Shown piece after piece: positions 1 to 12,300 of a stretch of 64,000 bases of DNA (positions within the stretch are counted from its first letter, which is position 1; each line of letters starts with the position of its first letter). The notes under the pieces are model-generated. The model saw only the letters and a list, made by a program, of their open reading frames with translations. It was not told where the DNA came from and made no database searches. Position numbers and translations under genes: made by a program. Source of the DNA: Monoplex corrugatus (lineage: Eukaryota > Mollusca > Gastropoda > Littorinimorpha > Ranellidae); assembly GCA_030674185.1 (NCBI GenBank), contig CM060312.1, forward strand, positions 72,895,737 to 72,959,736. The letters run 5' to 3'.

Positions 1-628
1 TACGTTTGTAGTCAGTTAACATTGTACTGCTTCTGCTGACCTGTGTGTGTGTAAACTACTTACAATGTATCACACATAACATGGATTTCATAGCGTCAGG
101 ATGTTTGGGGCAGACAGAATAGCCATTTCAGTTCAAATCACACATGTTGTTACAAGGAATAAAAGAGTAAGTACAGCTGTGACTTCTGTATAACTGACTG
201 ATGGACAGGATGAGGGAGCCGCATGGTTAAGCTAGTATGGAAGCCATTAGTCACTAAGTGTGGGTGGGACATGAACATAGTTGTTAAACATGCATAGTTG
301 CAAACCGAGCATGCAGCGAGCACTGAAGGGGGTTGAGGTTGTTGGTGGTGGTAGGTTAGGCTGATGGTGAAGTGCTCATACAGGTGAATGCGGTAACAAT
401 ACACATTAACATGTCTGTAGCATAGACCCTTTTTATATCTTATGTCAAATAAAGTTCACAGCTGTGCACATGTTCTCAGCAGCAATCTTTTGTTTCATAT
501 TATTTTTGGCCAGGTCAGCAGTATCATTTAAAGTACAGAAGAGAGTTTGATATATATGGAGTTGTATAGGGCTTGTTAGCAGGAATGTTCAGTGAAAGGG
601 GAAGAAGAGTTGAATGGACAGGGTGGTT

Positions 629-647
629 GGGGGGGGGGGGGGGGGGG
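629..647. repeat. Poly-G run (19 G)
   Basis: Uninterrupted G run on the plus strand, next to ggttgg. Length in such homopolymers is often unreliable in assemblies. It could form a G-quadruplex. Confidence 0.8.
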
Positions 648-734
648 TGTACCGGGAGCAGACAGAGAAATGTTTACTTGGATAATGAATGAATTAATTA
701 TTGTGGTATATGCTGTAGTCATAGTTTGTTGTGG

Positions 735-1040
735 TGTACCTATATCAGAGATGGCTTATTGACACATTTGAAAGTCAGATGGATAAGACATCAGACTTCC
801 ACTGAGAAAGTCTGGTGTTTGATCCTGCCTAAAGAAAAGATGGAATGTTTTTACATCTCCTAGGTCAGCATGTGTGCAGACCTGTTGGTTCCTAACCCCC
901 CTTTGTGTGTGTATGCGGACACAGAACATGAAATATGCCCGTTAAGCCTGTTAAAGATCCTTTTAAGTCATGTCATTGTCTTATGGCTTATGGAAACATG
1001 AAAACACCCAGCATGCACGCCCACCCAAGATGGAGTAGAG
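735..1040 (+). mobile_element. Degenerate tRNA-headed SINE
   Basis: Near 810 the segment GTGTTTGATCCTGCC resembles a decayed B box. About 160 bp later come TTATGGAAACATGAAA and CACCCAGCATGCACGCCC, a body motif I associate with repetitive tRNA-derived SINEs of molluscs. That association is recollection, not a search. Boundaries are approximate and no target duplication was found. Confidence 0.4.
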
Positions 1041-1499
1041 TTAGCATAGACATATTGATTAGTGTAGTCACTTGTTTTTAAGATGGAGTAGTGATTCAAA
1101 GGTGGTGGTGGGATCTGTTAAATACAAGCCCTTTTTTTAATTTTTGTGACAGTTGTACTCTATCAATCTTGAACAATGAATGAATAGTAAATTGAAGTAG
1201 AATTGAGAAATGGGGATGGGTTAGAGGCTTAAATGGGAAACGGCTGTGGTGTAGAGGATTTGAGGGTTGGAAGAAGTAGAAATTGTGAGTAGACTTGCCA
1301 TGTACATGGATGTTATTGTAACATGATGTCTGGAGATCTCTTTTCCAGTCATGGATCGGCGATCGTGTAATGACCAAACTTTTTACATTTCATTCTTTAT
1401 GCTGGCTGTTTTGTTTCCATTGTTCATTCACACATTTCGCTTCACCTGCTGTTTGTTTTACCATTGTTGCAGTGGTTTTTTTTATGCCATTTGATTATT

Positions 1500-1504
<5 letters not shown>

Positions 1505-1554
<50 letters not shown>
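1505..1554. repeat. (GT)n microsatellite
   Basis: About 25 perfect GT units. It produces Val/Cys ORFs that are not genes. Confidence 0.95.
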
Positions 1555-1555
<1 letters not shown>

Positions 1556-2213
1556 CACATGCACTGCCTCTGACATGCCAGAATGGTTTACTAGTGCTAC
1601 TGTACCTAAATATGTAGCTTACATAGTAGTATGTTTTGCTTAATTGTTTTGTAAATCATATGCTTTTTTTTTATTTCAAATCTTTAATTGAAGATTGCAA
1701 ATTATGTTGGTGTGCATTTTGAGTTTAATATCACTGTAGCTTTTTTAATGCAGTGTGTTTCAGTTTTTGCTGATCTAGAAACTATAGTCATGCTATGTGT
1801 ATAAAGTGCCGGAATGCAGTGCCATTTTTGCTGATATGTGCTTAGTGTAGTCTGCTTTGTTTATGCCGTTGTTTATGATGCCATAATGAAGTAGATGCGT
1901 TGTTGTTTTTTTTCAGAGGCGCATTTTGTATTAAACATGTATGCTGTTGTGATTTCAGACATGTTTTGTAATTTTCCCCACCCTTCCCATTACTAACTTA
2001 ACAGTATAGTGTTGTTGTATTCTAGATTCTGTTCAATAATTAACAAAGTTTATAACCAACGATTACTTCACAATCACCACTCGTATTTTGCTATCAAAGA
2101 TTATATATGTAATTATGTGTTTCTTGTGTGTAAACTGACTTTCAGTCAGCCCTTCATCAGAGTTCCGATCTTTTGTATTGAACATTACTTTCACTTTTAC
2201 AGGATCTTCTTCG

Positions 2214-2407
2214 TTAACCCTTTGACTCCCGCAGCCTGTGCACCAATTGTAAAAACTTAACCTTTTGACTTCCTCACTCTATCCACCAGCTTCCTGTAGG
2301 AAGCTGGTGGATATGGTGAGGAAGTCAGAAGGTTAAGTTTTTGCTTTGTTAGCATGGTTGACAAGTACAGGATGCTGGTGGACAGTGAGTGGGAGTCAAA
2401 GGGTTAA
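2214..2407. mobile_element. Nested TTAA palindromic MITE (copy 1)
   Basis: Starts TTAACCCTTTGACTCCCGCA and ends with its complement GGGAGTCAAAGGGTTAA. Inside, from about 2260 to 2335, sits a second copy of the same terminal motif, whose arms (CCACCAGCTTCCTG and AGGAAGCTGGTGG) meet as a near-perfect hairpin. TTAA flanks and CCC...GGG ends are typical of piggyBac-superfamily non-autonomous elements. The same structure recurs at 7265, 14257, 15722, 25063, 50873 and 61790, with shorter forms elsewhere. Confidence 0.85.
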
Positions 2408-2715
2408 ATCAGTGTAACCAGACACCATCAAAAGTGGAAATGATTACTGTCGTTAGACGAGTAAAGAGAATAAAGAAAGATGATGAAATTCATACACTAT
2501 CAGTTTGTAGGGCCTATTTTTTAAGGTCAAAAGAATCATCAGAACTGAGGTCACTAAGAATTGTAGGTGGGTGGGTGGGGAAATGGGAAGGTATACATGG
2601 AATCAGAAACCACATAGTGCTCTTCACCTACAGAATCAGTATATCAGTTTATGAATATGCACATTATATTTACTTTTGTTGGACTTGAAAAAAATAAAAT
2701 TGCACATTGTTTCCA

Positions 2716-2996
2716 GTTCTGTTTATAATTGAAATCTCATTGTGATGGTCTGTCTTACAATATTTATTTTCAGTGGAAGATGTTTGGGTTCTGTTCATAA
2801 TTGAAATCTCATTGTGATGGTCCATCTTACAGTATTTATTTTCTATTGAAGATGTTTGGGCTCTGTTCATAATTGAAATCTCATTGTGATGGTCCATCTC
2901 ACAATATTTATTTTCTGTGGAAGATGTTTTGGTTCTGTTCATAATTGAAGTCTCATTGTGATGGTCCATCTTAACAATGTTCATTTTCCTCGGTAG
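2716..2996 (+). repeat. 72-bp tandem array ending at a splice acceptor
   Basis: Units start at 2716, 2788, 2860 and 2932 (exact 72-bp spacing), each opening G(T/C)TCTGTT(T/C)ATAATTGAA and carrying a T-rich tract TATTTATTTTC. The fourth unit diverges only at its end, where TTCATTTTCCTCGGTAG forms the acceptor of the exon at 2997. Unit 1 itself reads TTTATTTTCAG, so it also contains an acceptor-like site. Confidence 0.93.
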
Positions 2997-3046
2997 ATCC
3001 CGGCATGAAAAGAGGTAACAGCGGTGCTTCCTTAGACAGTGGAGTG
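2997..3046 (+). CDS. Putative internal exon of an unidentified plus-strand gene
   Basis: 50 nt bounded by CTCGGTAG and GTG|GTGAGT. Two nt complete an upstream codon, then PGMKRGNSGASLDSGV is open to a phase-0 donor. This phase matches the phase-0 start of the terminal exon at 9163. I do not recognise the protein. Upstream exons were not found in 1-2996 and probably lie outside the window. Support is splice signals and phase only. Confidence 0.42.
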
Positions 3047-4622
3047 GTGAGTACATTTCTTTTTGTTAAACATATATTATGTGTGTGTGTATGCTTGTGT
3101 GTACAGTGTTTGTGTGTGTGTGTTTAAGAGACATGGTCAGTGATTCTTTCCGTAAAGTAGCATCAGTTTCCATGTGAGGAGAATTCCTTTGTTCAGGTCC
3201 TTGACATGACTGAGAAAGTGAGTAACAGAGGGAAGGGGAAAGAGAAGAGAAAAAGAGAGAATATGTTGGACCAATGTATAATGGTGCGTGTGACAGAGAA
3301 GATGACAACTTGGGTCAAGGGTCACTTGTCTGTCAGGCTTGAGCATACGCTTGCTCAGCATCTTTTGTGTGTGTGCGTATGTGTGTGTGTGTGTGTGTGT
3401 GACACAGGTAGGATGACGGCTCGGGTCAGGGGTCACACACCCCATTTTCCTTGCGTCTTCCCTCTACCAGTTTGCATGCATTTTGTGCCTGGAGTTTTGA
3501 TTGTTGGTATATGATGAGAGCATGCGCCATGATTTGATTCTTGAATCAAGGTTTGGCGCCTTGTAAATATTATTATTATTATCATTATTATTATTATTAT
3601 TATTATTAATATAATGCAGCTCTTTGCTAGATTTCTGTACTTGTGACTGTTCATTGGTGTGAGGTTAATGGAGTAGCCATCATATACTGCCGTTTCAGTT
3701 TGTGTTTTGAAGTGTGTGGTGTCCATGGCTGTTGTTTTTCCAAATGTTTCAAGGTGAAGCAGTCAGTCTGATGAAAGAAACGGTATGATGATTTCTTGAT
3801 TCTTAAGGCCCCCCTGTCTTTCCCCACTGGTGTTTTTTCATTGTCTTCCCTTTCATAACGCTGAAAACACATGTTTATGTGTAGTAATTGTCACTTCAGT
3901 CATGTTTGACTTTAAAGTGAAACTTTTGGGATGATGTTACAAAGGTTTTAACATTTTTGCTTTATTTATATATGTTACCTATTTGGCACTTCTCTCTGGG
4001 TATGTGGGTACATCATCAACACTGCTGCACAAGTATGACAGGGCAGTAGTAGGGTAAAGTACTACTTTGTTCATCTAATCTGGGGGAGGGGAGGAAGTGA
4101 TAAGGGAACTGGGTAGAACACTTTGTGCACTTGGTATTTGCAATCATGGACTGTTGACACTAAGGAAATGGAACTTTTATACTTTGTTAACAAAAGTTAC
4201 CGTAATGTTCAGAAAGTGGGGCTGGTGCACTTAGTAGGTCTACTTACAAATACTGAACATTCATATGGAAATTGGGGTCTTCACAGTGCTGTTTCAATTT
4301 TTAACACATTGGACTTTCACACTGGGCGCCTAAAAGGCATTGATACCCAAGTTTAAGACAAAGTCTCATCATCATCATCATCAAGTGCCTTGCCACATGG
4401 CGTTGGCGATCATAGCACATCTTCCACCTTGTCTGTCCTCAGCCATTCTACAAGTCCGTCCAATATTTTTCTCTGGGTCTACTTGGTGTTCTCTTTCCCT
4501 CCAGCTTTCCTGTTGTGACCAGGTGCTCCCATTCCCCTTTCCTGATAAAATGGCCTATAAATGTTACCTGCCATTACATTCAGCATTTGATCAAGATGTG
4601 ATGGCGATGGAGTCAATCGCTC

Positions 4623-4713
4623 TTAATCCTTTGGTTCTCTCAGCCAGACCATCAGTTTCCTGCAGAAAGTTGATGCAAGCTGGTGGGTAGGTTGAGGGAG
4701 TCAAAAGGGTAAT
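4623..4713. mobile_element. TTAA palindromic MITE, decayed single-arm form
   Basis: Begins TTAATCCTTTGGTTCTC and ends GAGGGAGTCAAAAGGGTAA, with the inner hairpin remnant TTTCCTGCAGAAAGTTGATG. Same family as 2214-2407 but more diverged. Confidence 0.7.
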
Positions 4714-5361
4714 TATACTCTGAATAAACTACTTTAACACTTAACAGATGTCTTTATTAGGAGGAGGAGAGAAACAACTCTTGACTGACCAATTAATGAA
4801 TTTTCGTACTTAAAGAAGGGTTGAGGGCTTGGATCCTAAAGATGAAAAGAAGCGTTTAAGTGCTTTAAAAAAAACAAGCAATTCAAGATTTCATAGTGAT
4901 GACTATCAATTGTGTTTTGAACTGAAACTAAGCTCCCATTCTGGACAAGATATTTACTTTCGGTGGCCATATAGACAATTCATTCTTATTACTGGTGAGG
5001 GGGAGATATGTGGGCTGCCATTACATTCAGCATTTGATCAAGATGTGAATGTGATGGAGTTTGTGTTTAGTGGTTGAAGTGATTTGTAGGTGCACTTAAA
5101 CATATATTTGTTATGTAGGATATCTTTATCACAGAGCACATGAAATTTTGTAAGTATGGAATCGGCCATGAGCAGAAAGAGAGCTGAAGGTTGTATATGA
5201 CGATCTTGTAGATGTAGCATACACTGGGAATTCTTTCAAAGTAAAATAATTGTAGGTTGTTTTGTGGAGAGATGAGCACATGGTTAGGGAATGCACTGGC
5301 TACGGTTTTTGTCTGACATACATGTAAATATTGATTGTGTATGGACACACACAGGTAAGGA

Positions 5362-7180
5362 TTATTAGGGATGTGTGTGGATGTGAACAGTGTGGATCAG
5401 GGATGTGTGTGGATGTGAACAGTGTGAATCAGGGGTGTGTGTGAACAGTGTGGATCAGGGATGTGTGTGGATGTGAACAGTGTGGATCAGGGATGTGAAC
5501 AGTGTGGATCAGGGGTGGATGTGAACAGTGTGGATCAGGGGTGTGTGTGAACAATGTGGATCAGGGTGTGTGTGGATGTAAACAGTGTGGATCAGGGATG
5601 TGTGTGGATGTGAACAGTGTGGATTAGGGATGTGTGTGGATGTAAACAGTGTGGATCAGGGATGTGTGTGGATGTGAACAGTGTGGATCAGGGATGTGTG
5701 TGGATGTGAACAATGTGGATCAGGGATGTGTGCGGATGTGAACACAGTGGATCAGGTGATGTGTGTGGATGTGAACAGTGTGGATCAGGGATGTGTGTGG
5801 ATGTGAACAGTGTGGATTAGGGATGTGTGTGGATGTAAATAATGTGGATCAGGGATGTGTGTATATGTGAACAGTGTGGATCAGGGATGTGTGTATATGT
5901 GAACAGTGTGGATCAGGGATGTGTGTGGATGTAAACAATGTTGATCAGGGATGTATGTGGATGTGAACAATGTGGATCAGGGATGTGTGTGGATGTGAAC
6001 AATGTGGATCAGGAATGTGTGTGGATGTGAACAATGTGGATCAGGGATGTGTGTGGATGTGAACAGTGTGGATCAGGTGATGTGTGTGGATGTGAACAAT
6101 GTGGATCAGGGATGTGTGTGGATATGAATGGTGTGGATATGAACAGTGTGGATCAGGGGGGTGTGTGGATGTGAACAGTGTGGATCAGGGATGTGTGTGG
6201 ATGTGAACAATGTGGATCAGGGATGTGTGTGGATGTGAACAATGTAGATCAAGGATGTGTGTGGATATGAACAGCGTGGATCAGGGATGTGTGTGGATGT
6301 GAACAATGTGGATCAGGGATGTGTGTGGATGTGAACAGTGTGGATCAGGGATGCATGTGGATCAGGGATGTGTGTGGATGTGAACAGTGTGGATCAGGGA
6401 TGTGTGTGGATGTGAACAATGTGGATCAGGGATGTGTGTGTATGTGGATCAGGGATGTGTGTGTGAACAATGTGGATCAGGGATGTGTGCGGATATAAAC
6501 AGTGTGGATCAGGGATGTGTGTGGATGTGAACAATGTGGATCAGGGATGTGTGTGGATGTGAACAATGTGGATCAGGGATGTGTGTGGATATGAACAGTG
6601 TGGATTAGGGATGTGTGTGGATGTTAACAGTGTGGATTAGGGATGTGTGTGGATGTAAACAATGTGGATCAGGGATGTGTGTATATGTGAACAGTGTGGA
6701 TCAGGGATGTGTGTGGATGTAAACAGTGTGGATCAGGGATGTATGTGGATGTGAACAATGTGGATCAGGGATGTGTGTGGATGTGAACAATGTGGATCAG
6801 GGATGTGTGTGGATGTGAACAGTGTGGATCAGGGATGTGTGTGGATATGAACAGCGTGGGTCAGGGATTGTGTGGATATGAACTGTGGATTAGGGATGTG
6901 TGTGGATGTGAACAATGTGGATCAGGGATGTGTGTGGATGTGAACAATGTGGATCAGGGATGTGTGTGGATGTGAACAGTGTGGATCAGGGATGTGTGTG
7001 GATATGAACAGTGTGGATTAGGGATGTGTGTGGATGTGAACAGTGTGGATTAGGGATGTGTGTGGATGTAAACAATGTGGATCAGGGATGTGTGTATATG
7101 TGAACAGTGTGGATCAGGGATGTGTGTGGATGTGAACAGTGTGAATCAGGTGATGTGTGTGGATGTGAACAATGTGTGAA
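5362..7180 (+). repeat. 32-bp minisatellite, about 1.8 kb
   Basis: Dozens of copies of a unit running GTGTGGATCAGGGATGTGTG then TGGATGTGAACA, with variants (GATTAGGG, AACAATG, TATATGTG, shortened units). Recurrent variant blocks point to segmental duplication within the array. Open reading frames here are repeat artefacts. Confidence 0.97.
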
Positions 7181-7264
7181 ATGAACGTGTGTGGAAATGG
7201 ATACGTGGACATTGATAAGTTTGAATGTTGGTCATGGGTGTGTGACATGAGCTAGCAGTGTGTT

Positions 7265-7406
7265 TTAACCCTTTGATTCCCGCACCCTGACCACCAACAT
7301 TCTGCATTGTAAGCCATGTTAGCAAAAAAATTAACCCTTTGATTCCCTCACCCTGTCCACCAGCTTCCTGCTGTTGGAAGATAGGGTTCGAGAGTCAAAG
7401 GGTTAA
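7265..7406. mobile_element. Nested TTAA palindromic MITE (copy 2)
   Basis: TTAACCCTTTGATTCCCGCA at the left, an inner TTAACCCTTTGATTCCCTCA at about 7333, and AGAGTCAAAGGGTTAA at the right. The right outer arm is missing, so one nested level ends at the inner terminus. Confidence 0.82.
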
Positions 7407-7999
7407 CATGGATGAGACAGTCATAGTGGATATAGAATCCACTGTTATGTGATATGTTTTTTTTGTCATTTGTTAAATTTACAGTAACATTAACTGGGTT
7501 GTTCTGTATTGTTTTGATTTTTAACATGGATGTGGTAGATTTTAACTTACAAGGTTCAACTTTTATATCTGTATGCATATTCTGTCAAGTTTGGTTCTCT
7601 GTGTATCATGCTGTACTTAATAGTGGTGTTGTGTAACAGATGAACATGGAATATTGATGTGTAAGCATATGTGTGAGCACAGGTAAATGAGTTTCCAGTG
7701 TGGAAGGTTTTGTATGTATTATAGAGTTAAAATTTGGAGTTCATTTAAGGGGGATTCATGGCACAGTTCCTTCGAACTATATGTGGAGAGTTTGAATTTG
7801 GAAATTGTTCAAGAGATATTCATCACACAATTTCATATCTAACTGTCTTCTCAAGCCTTCTCAGAACCCCAAGGGCTGGCAAGGTCTTGAAACAAGGAGG
7901 GGACAGGACATATGAAACACCAAGCTGACACGACCAGAATGATTTTGGTATTAAGATGGGCAATGAATAGACAATGACAGGGCAGTACTCTACACTTAT

Positions 8000-8280
8000 T
8001 GTCATTACATATCCTGGCACCAACCAGGCCAGGAGATGCAGACATCCATGGTGTTGGTCAGATAATTTGAACAACACCCCCAGTGACTCATCTGTGAAGT
8101 AAGGACTTGATTGTTTGGTCCCGATCTTCTCAATGAGCTCATAGCATGCTCAAGTCTGGATAGGAGCCAATTGGAGCTGAAAAATCCCACTATGATTTTT
8201 AAACCAACTGATGGGGATTAGAACCCACAGTCTTCCAGTCAGTTATTCGTTGAGTTAACCACTACACCAGGGTGACTGAT
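8000..8280 (-). mobile_element. tRNA-headed SINE (minus strand)
   Basis: Read on the minus strand from about 8275, CACCCTGGTGTAGTGGTTAA is an A-box-like head and CTGTGGGTTCTAATCCCC a B-box-like segment, then CAGTTGGTTTAAAAATCA and a body with CTCCTATCCAGACTTGAG. The body matches the split element at 39541-39656 plus 41748-41800, so this is a family. The 3' end is not defined. Confidence 0.65.
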
Positions 8281-8282
8281 TG

Positions 8283-8665
8283 TAAGGTACTCTGTTTTAC
8301 AGGTGTAAGACACTTTGTTACACATGTAAGACACAATGCTACAGGCATAAGATAGTGTTACAGGCATAAGATAAAGTGTTAAAGGGGTAAGTGTTAAGGC
8401 ATAAGATACAGTGTTACAGGCACAACATACAGTGTTATAGGCATAACATAAAGTGTTACAGGCATAAGTGTTAAGGCATAAGATACAGTGTTACAGGCAT
8501 AAGATAAAGTGTTACAGGCATAAGTGTTAAGGCATAAGATACCGTGTAAAAGGCATAAGATAAAGTGTTAAGGCATAAGATACCGTGTAAAAGGCATAAG
8601 ATAAAGTGGCATAAGACACAATATTACAGGCATAAGATACTACAGGATTATGGGCATAAGATAGT
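8283..8665 (+). repeat. ~21-bp minisatellite (GTGTTACAGGCATAAGATAAA type)
   Basis: About 18 imperfect copies of a unit with core GTTACAGGCATAAGATA, with shorter variants such as GTTAAGGCATAAGATAC. It starts immediately after the SINE head at 8280. Confidence 0.92.
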
Positions 8666-9162
8666 ATTCAGATAGAGGAGGTTTCTTTAAATATTACTAT
8701 GTTGCAAACGTAAGGTTATTTGCGTGAAGACTGTTTTTTGAATTCAACGTTAAAACCAAATTCAGATTTTTTTTTTTCCTTCTATCTTCATGGATTTTCA
8801 TCACTTTTTTTTTTTCAACATGCAACAATGGGGTTTGTTTCCTCGTGTCTGGTTATGTCGGTTTTGTTCGAATCAGCTTGGGTATGCTGCAGCAATCCAA
8901 GCTTGCGTTACTGGGCACTGTGTACAAATCTTGTGGGTGCATAAACAGACACAAATGCACCAAAAGTAAGTAACAAAATAAAAGATTACTCATTACACAT
9001 GAGGAAGTCCTCACAAGAAGAGTGAATATTTGTAGTGGGTCAAACCTGATTGAATATTTGTAGTGGGTCAAACCTGTCAAAAAAAAACCAAACAAACAAA
9101 CAAAAAACACACACACAAACTGCGTTGTGAATGTAAGATTCTTAAGTGTTATGGTGTTTCAG

Positions 9163-9360
9163 GTGTCAGGCAGTGTTGGAAGCTCTGGAAGCCGAGACGA
9201 CAACCTGGGCCAGACTCAGAGCCCTCAGCCTGTCCCTCCCCCTGTCCATCCCCGCCCCTATCCAACAGGCTCCTCCACCTCCTCCCCCTTGCTCCAACGC
9301 CTCAAACCTCGTGCTCCTGTCATGATGCGACCAGGGCTCCCTGATGGCACAGAGGTTTGA
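9163..9360 (+). CDS. Putative terminal exon of an unidentified plus-strand gene, C-terminal TEV
   Basis: 198 nt, exactly 66 codons including the stop, from acceptor GGTGTTTCAG to TGA at 9358-9360. The translation starts VSGSVGSSGSRDDNLGQ, is rich in Pro/Ser (SPQPVPPPVHPRPYPTG), then reads SPLLQRLKPRAPVMMRPGL and ends DGTEV. The local GC content and Pro codons stand out from the AT-rich surroundings, as expected of coding sequence. The last residues T-E-V fit a class I PDZ ligand (inference). I do not recognise the family. Confidence 0.5.
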   Translation: MSGSVGSSGSRDDNLGQTQSPQPVPPPVHPRPYPTGSSTSSPLLQRLKPRAPVMMRPGLPDGTEV

Positions 9361-12300
9361 ACTAAAGCAGCCATCAACTTTTTTGCAGACCTGCGTGGAG
9401 ACGTGGGCCACTTGTGATTAAAATACAGTTTAACCCTTTCACTCCTTCACTTTGGCCACCAGCTTCCTGCAGAACTTCCTGTTTAGACTTGACATGTGTC
9501 GTGTCTCTGGTATATTGGACCATTTGTTGGGACTTCATCCAACAGGGAATTGTGTCACGTCTCATATCTGTTGGGGGAACTTGTGTGCGACAGGAGCCAC
9601 AAATCATAGACATGGACAGTGGGGGGCGGGGGGGGGGGGGATTGGAAAAAAAAGTGCTGTGAAGAACAGTGTGAAGACACGGACTGGTGTGTTTGTGACT
9701 TACCCATTCACTGTAGCTCATTTATTATCAGGACATCCTTTGTGTAGCTCAAACAACTTTTCTTTAGATATTGTGTGTAGCTCTCATCATCGGAACACGT
9801 ATCAACAGTCCCAGGGATGCAAACAGCATATGCTTGCCAACAGTTTTTGTATTTGTACAAAACTTTTTGAGACATTTTACAGTATGTCGTGTATCTAGTG
9901 ATGTGCATTTATTCTGTAAATGCATGTACATGTATGTGGATGTTGGCATTTTTGTACAAGGGCATGTGCATGTGTTAGTGTGTATATCCAAATGTGTCTC
10001 AAGAGTTAGATCTTACACTTGCTTGTTGGTTTGCATCTTGATGCAAGGAGAGAAGGGAGCATTGTGAATTGAAGGTAAAAAGTTTGATAGCAGCACAGGG
10101 GGGCATCTGTGATTCACTGATCACAGAAGTTTCATCACTGGTTTGTCTTCAGAAAAGCCAGTGGGGTAGAGGCCACATCAAGTGTATGTGCATGTATGTG
10201 TGTGCTTGTATGTGAAAAAGGGTGTAACATGCGAATCAGTGAAAGACGGAGGGTAGGCAGTGAGAGAGTGAGAGAGAGAGGATGGTTGCAGTGTAGTAAA
10301 TTCAGGACGCGTGACCCACAAGTCTTTCATTTCACTGGGTTGATGTGCTGTGCTGTGCTGTGCTGTGCTGTGTCAGGTAGGGATATGTGTGTTAGTCACT
10401 CTTCATGAGTATTGTGGTAGTGGTCAGCATTGTCCACCCCATTTTCAAGTCCTTGGTGTTCCACTTGTGTAGAGTGTTGGAATATGAGGATCATCAAATA
10501 AATAGTGAGAAAATGTCTATAGATCATCCACTAAATAGTGAGAATATGCCTATAGAAATGTAAAGAAATAAAGTAATGATCAACATATTTCTATATTCTT
10601 TCAGTGTAACATCCCTTCTCCTGAATGACTTGTTCCTATCTGTTGAGAAAAGAGTTGGTATGTTGTACCTGCTTGGCCACCTCTGCTTTCTAGTCATCTC
10701 TAAATTATAGGGACGTCCACCTTGTATGTTTTTTGTTTGTTTGTTTTTTCAGCTTGGGCAATAGATCAAGATCTAGGGGACTTATTTCTGGTGAATAGGC
10801 CAGGAACGGTTAAATTCTCCAATGATACAACTTCATCATGTGATGTTATCGTCTGTACTTTGCAATGTTATCGTCTCTGCTTTGTGATATTATCCTCTCT
10901 GTCTTGTGGCAAGATGCGCTGTCATGCAATGTTAGTGGTAAATCGGTTAACAGTTTTACATTTCTATTGGATTGCAGATCTTATTATCTCCATCAGAAAC
11001 ATCTTGTAGCAGTCTTAAACAGATTGTCCCATTTAATAATATAAGTGTCAATAGCCCCATGTTAACATAGGCACATACCACCTCTAAATTTCCTTCCTTT
11101 CTTTTCAACTTGGTGGCCTTGGAAAGACGAGTGCGGCATTCTGATGATAGTCTCTTTAAAAGCATCAGTTCCAGGTGTCATTGATGGGACTGTTAGATTT
11201 AAAAAGCTGTCACCCTCATTTTTGAATCTGTTGAACTGTCTCTATATCAGTGATGTGCCCATTTTTGATCTTCAGTTAGATATGCAGGTCCGATCTTGTT
11301 GAAACTCTTCTTATTCCAAATTTACTTGTTAAAAATGCATGAACTGGTCTTTGACCAGTTCAGTGCCATGAGTGATCTTTTAGCACATTATTTGCCTGTC
11401 TTTAACCAAATTTCTGTAACTTTTTGAACATTTCCTCTTTGATAGCTTCACTTTGCCTACCCGGACTATGCTTGCCTTTCACATCATTTTGTCCAACTTA
11501 AAAGAATGACACCCACTTATGAATGCAGCCTGTGAAAGAGGTGGTGTCCCACATACACTTTGTATTGTTTTTAGTAATCTGCACTAGAATTCCCTTATAA
11601 AATTCAAGCATGCTGTTTTTTAACACTAAATGTGGCTATGATGTTTGGAATGACTGTACACTACATGACGGCATGAAACATGTCAAGTAATTTCATTATT
11701 AGATCATAGAATATTTGTGCCAGGCGAGTGTAATGTCTCAAAACACTGTGACAGTTACTTTTTAATAAGACGTTCTCGCTATTCATAGGATGACCCTCAT
11801 ATACTGTTGCTTTTGCTTTTTCCTCTTTCACAGAGCATTTTCAGTCTTCATCCTGTCATTTACCTCAATATGTGTACAGTTTTCACATTTTGATATATCA
11901 CTTTTCCTTAGCTGCTGTGAGAATTATTTACAGCTGTATTTACAATTCTAGATCACATGCATTTCTAGAAAATGGATAAATGAGTTATAAGCAGGTGGGA
12001 TGATGTTCTTTGCACAAGTTTCAGCAGACTGTATTGCTAGATTTCTTAGGCTGAAATACTTGCTTTTTCATTAACGGCAGAATCTTTTCCCAGACAATTT
12101 TGTATTTGAAGAAAAGGAACAAAACAGAATTTTTGGTGTGCAATACAGATGAGCTGTAGTCATCTGACATGATGTAAATAATTATTCAGATTTAACAGAT
12201 GCCATACGCTGCTACATTTCTTCACGTTTTTGTCTTAATTTAAACATCAGCTTGTAAATATTCATCGGTACTGTTATTATTTGTTCTAACATTTCAAGTC

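Larger units (their letters stand above)
3047..9162 (+). other. Intron of the unidentified plus-strand gene
   Basis: No coding sequence recognised. It holds a (GT) stretch near 3360-3400, an (ATT)n tract at 3568-3608, a MITE fragment at 4623, the 32-bp array, a nested MITE, a SINE and a 21-bp array. The stretches 3610-4620 and 4715-5360 show only short, unconvincing ORFs. Confidence 0.4.

Noticed and set aside
1370..1573. Val/Cys-rich open frames over GT tracts (also near 48750-49280, 59020-59340, 59815-60190)
   Set aside because: Open in several frames only because of dinucleotide repeats.
3206..3514. Basic plus-strand frame with CVCVCV run
   Set aside because: Crosses a GT repeat and has no splice or family support.
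5362..7180. TTAGGG-like strings (GGATTAGGG) suggesting interstitial telomere repeats, or a CRISPR-like array
   Set aside because: TTAGGG occurs only as a point variant of GATCAGGG in a 32-bp unit, and there are no unique spacers between repeats.
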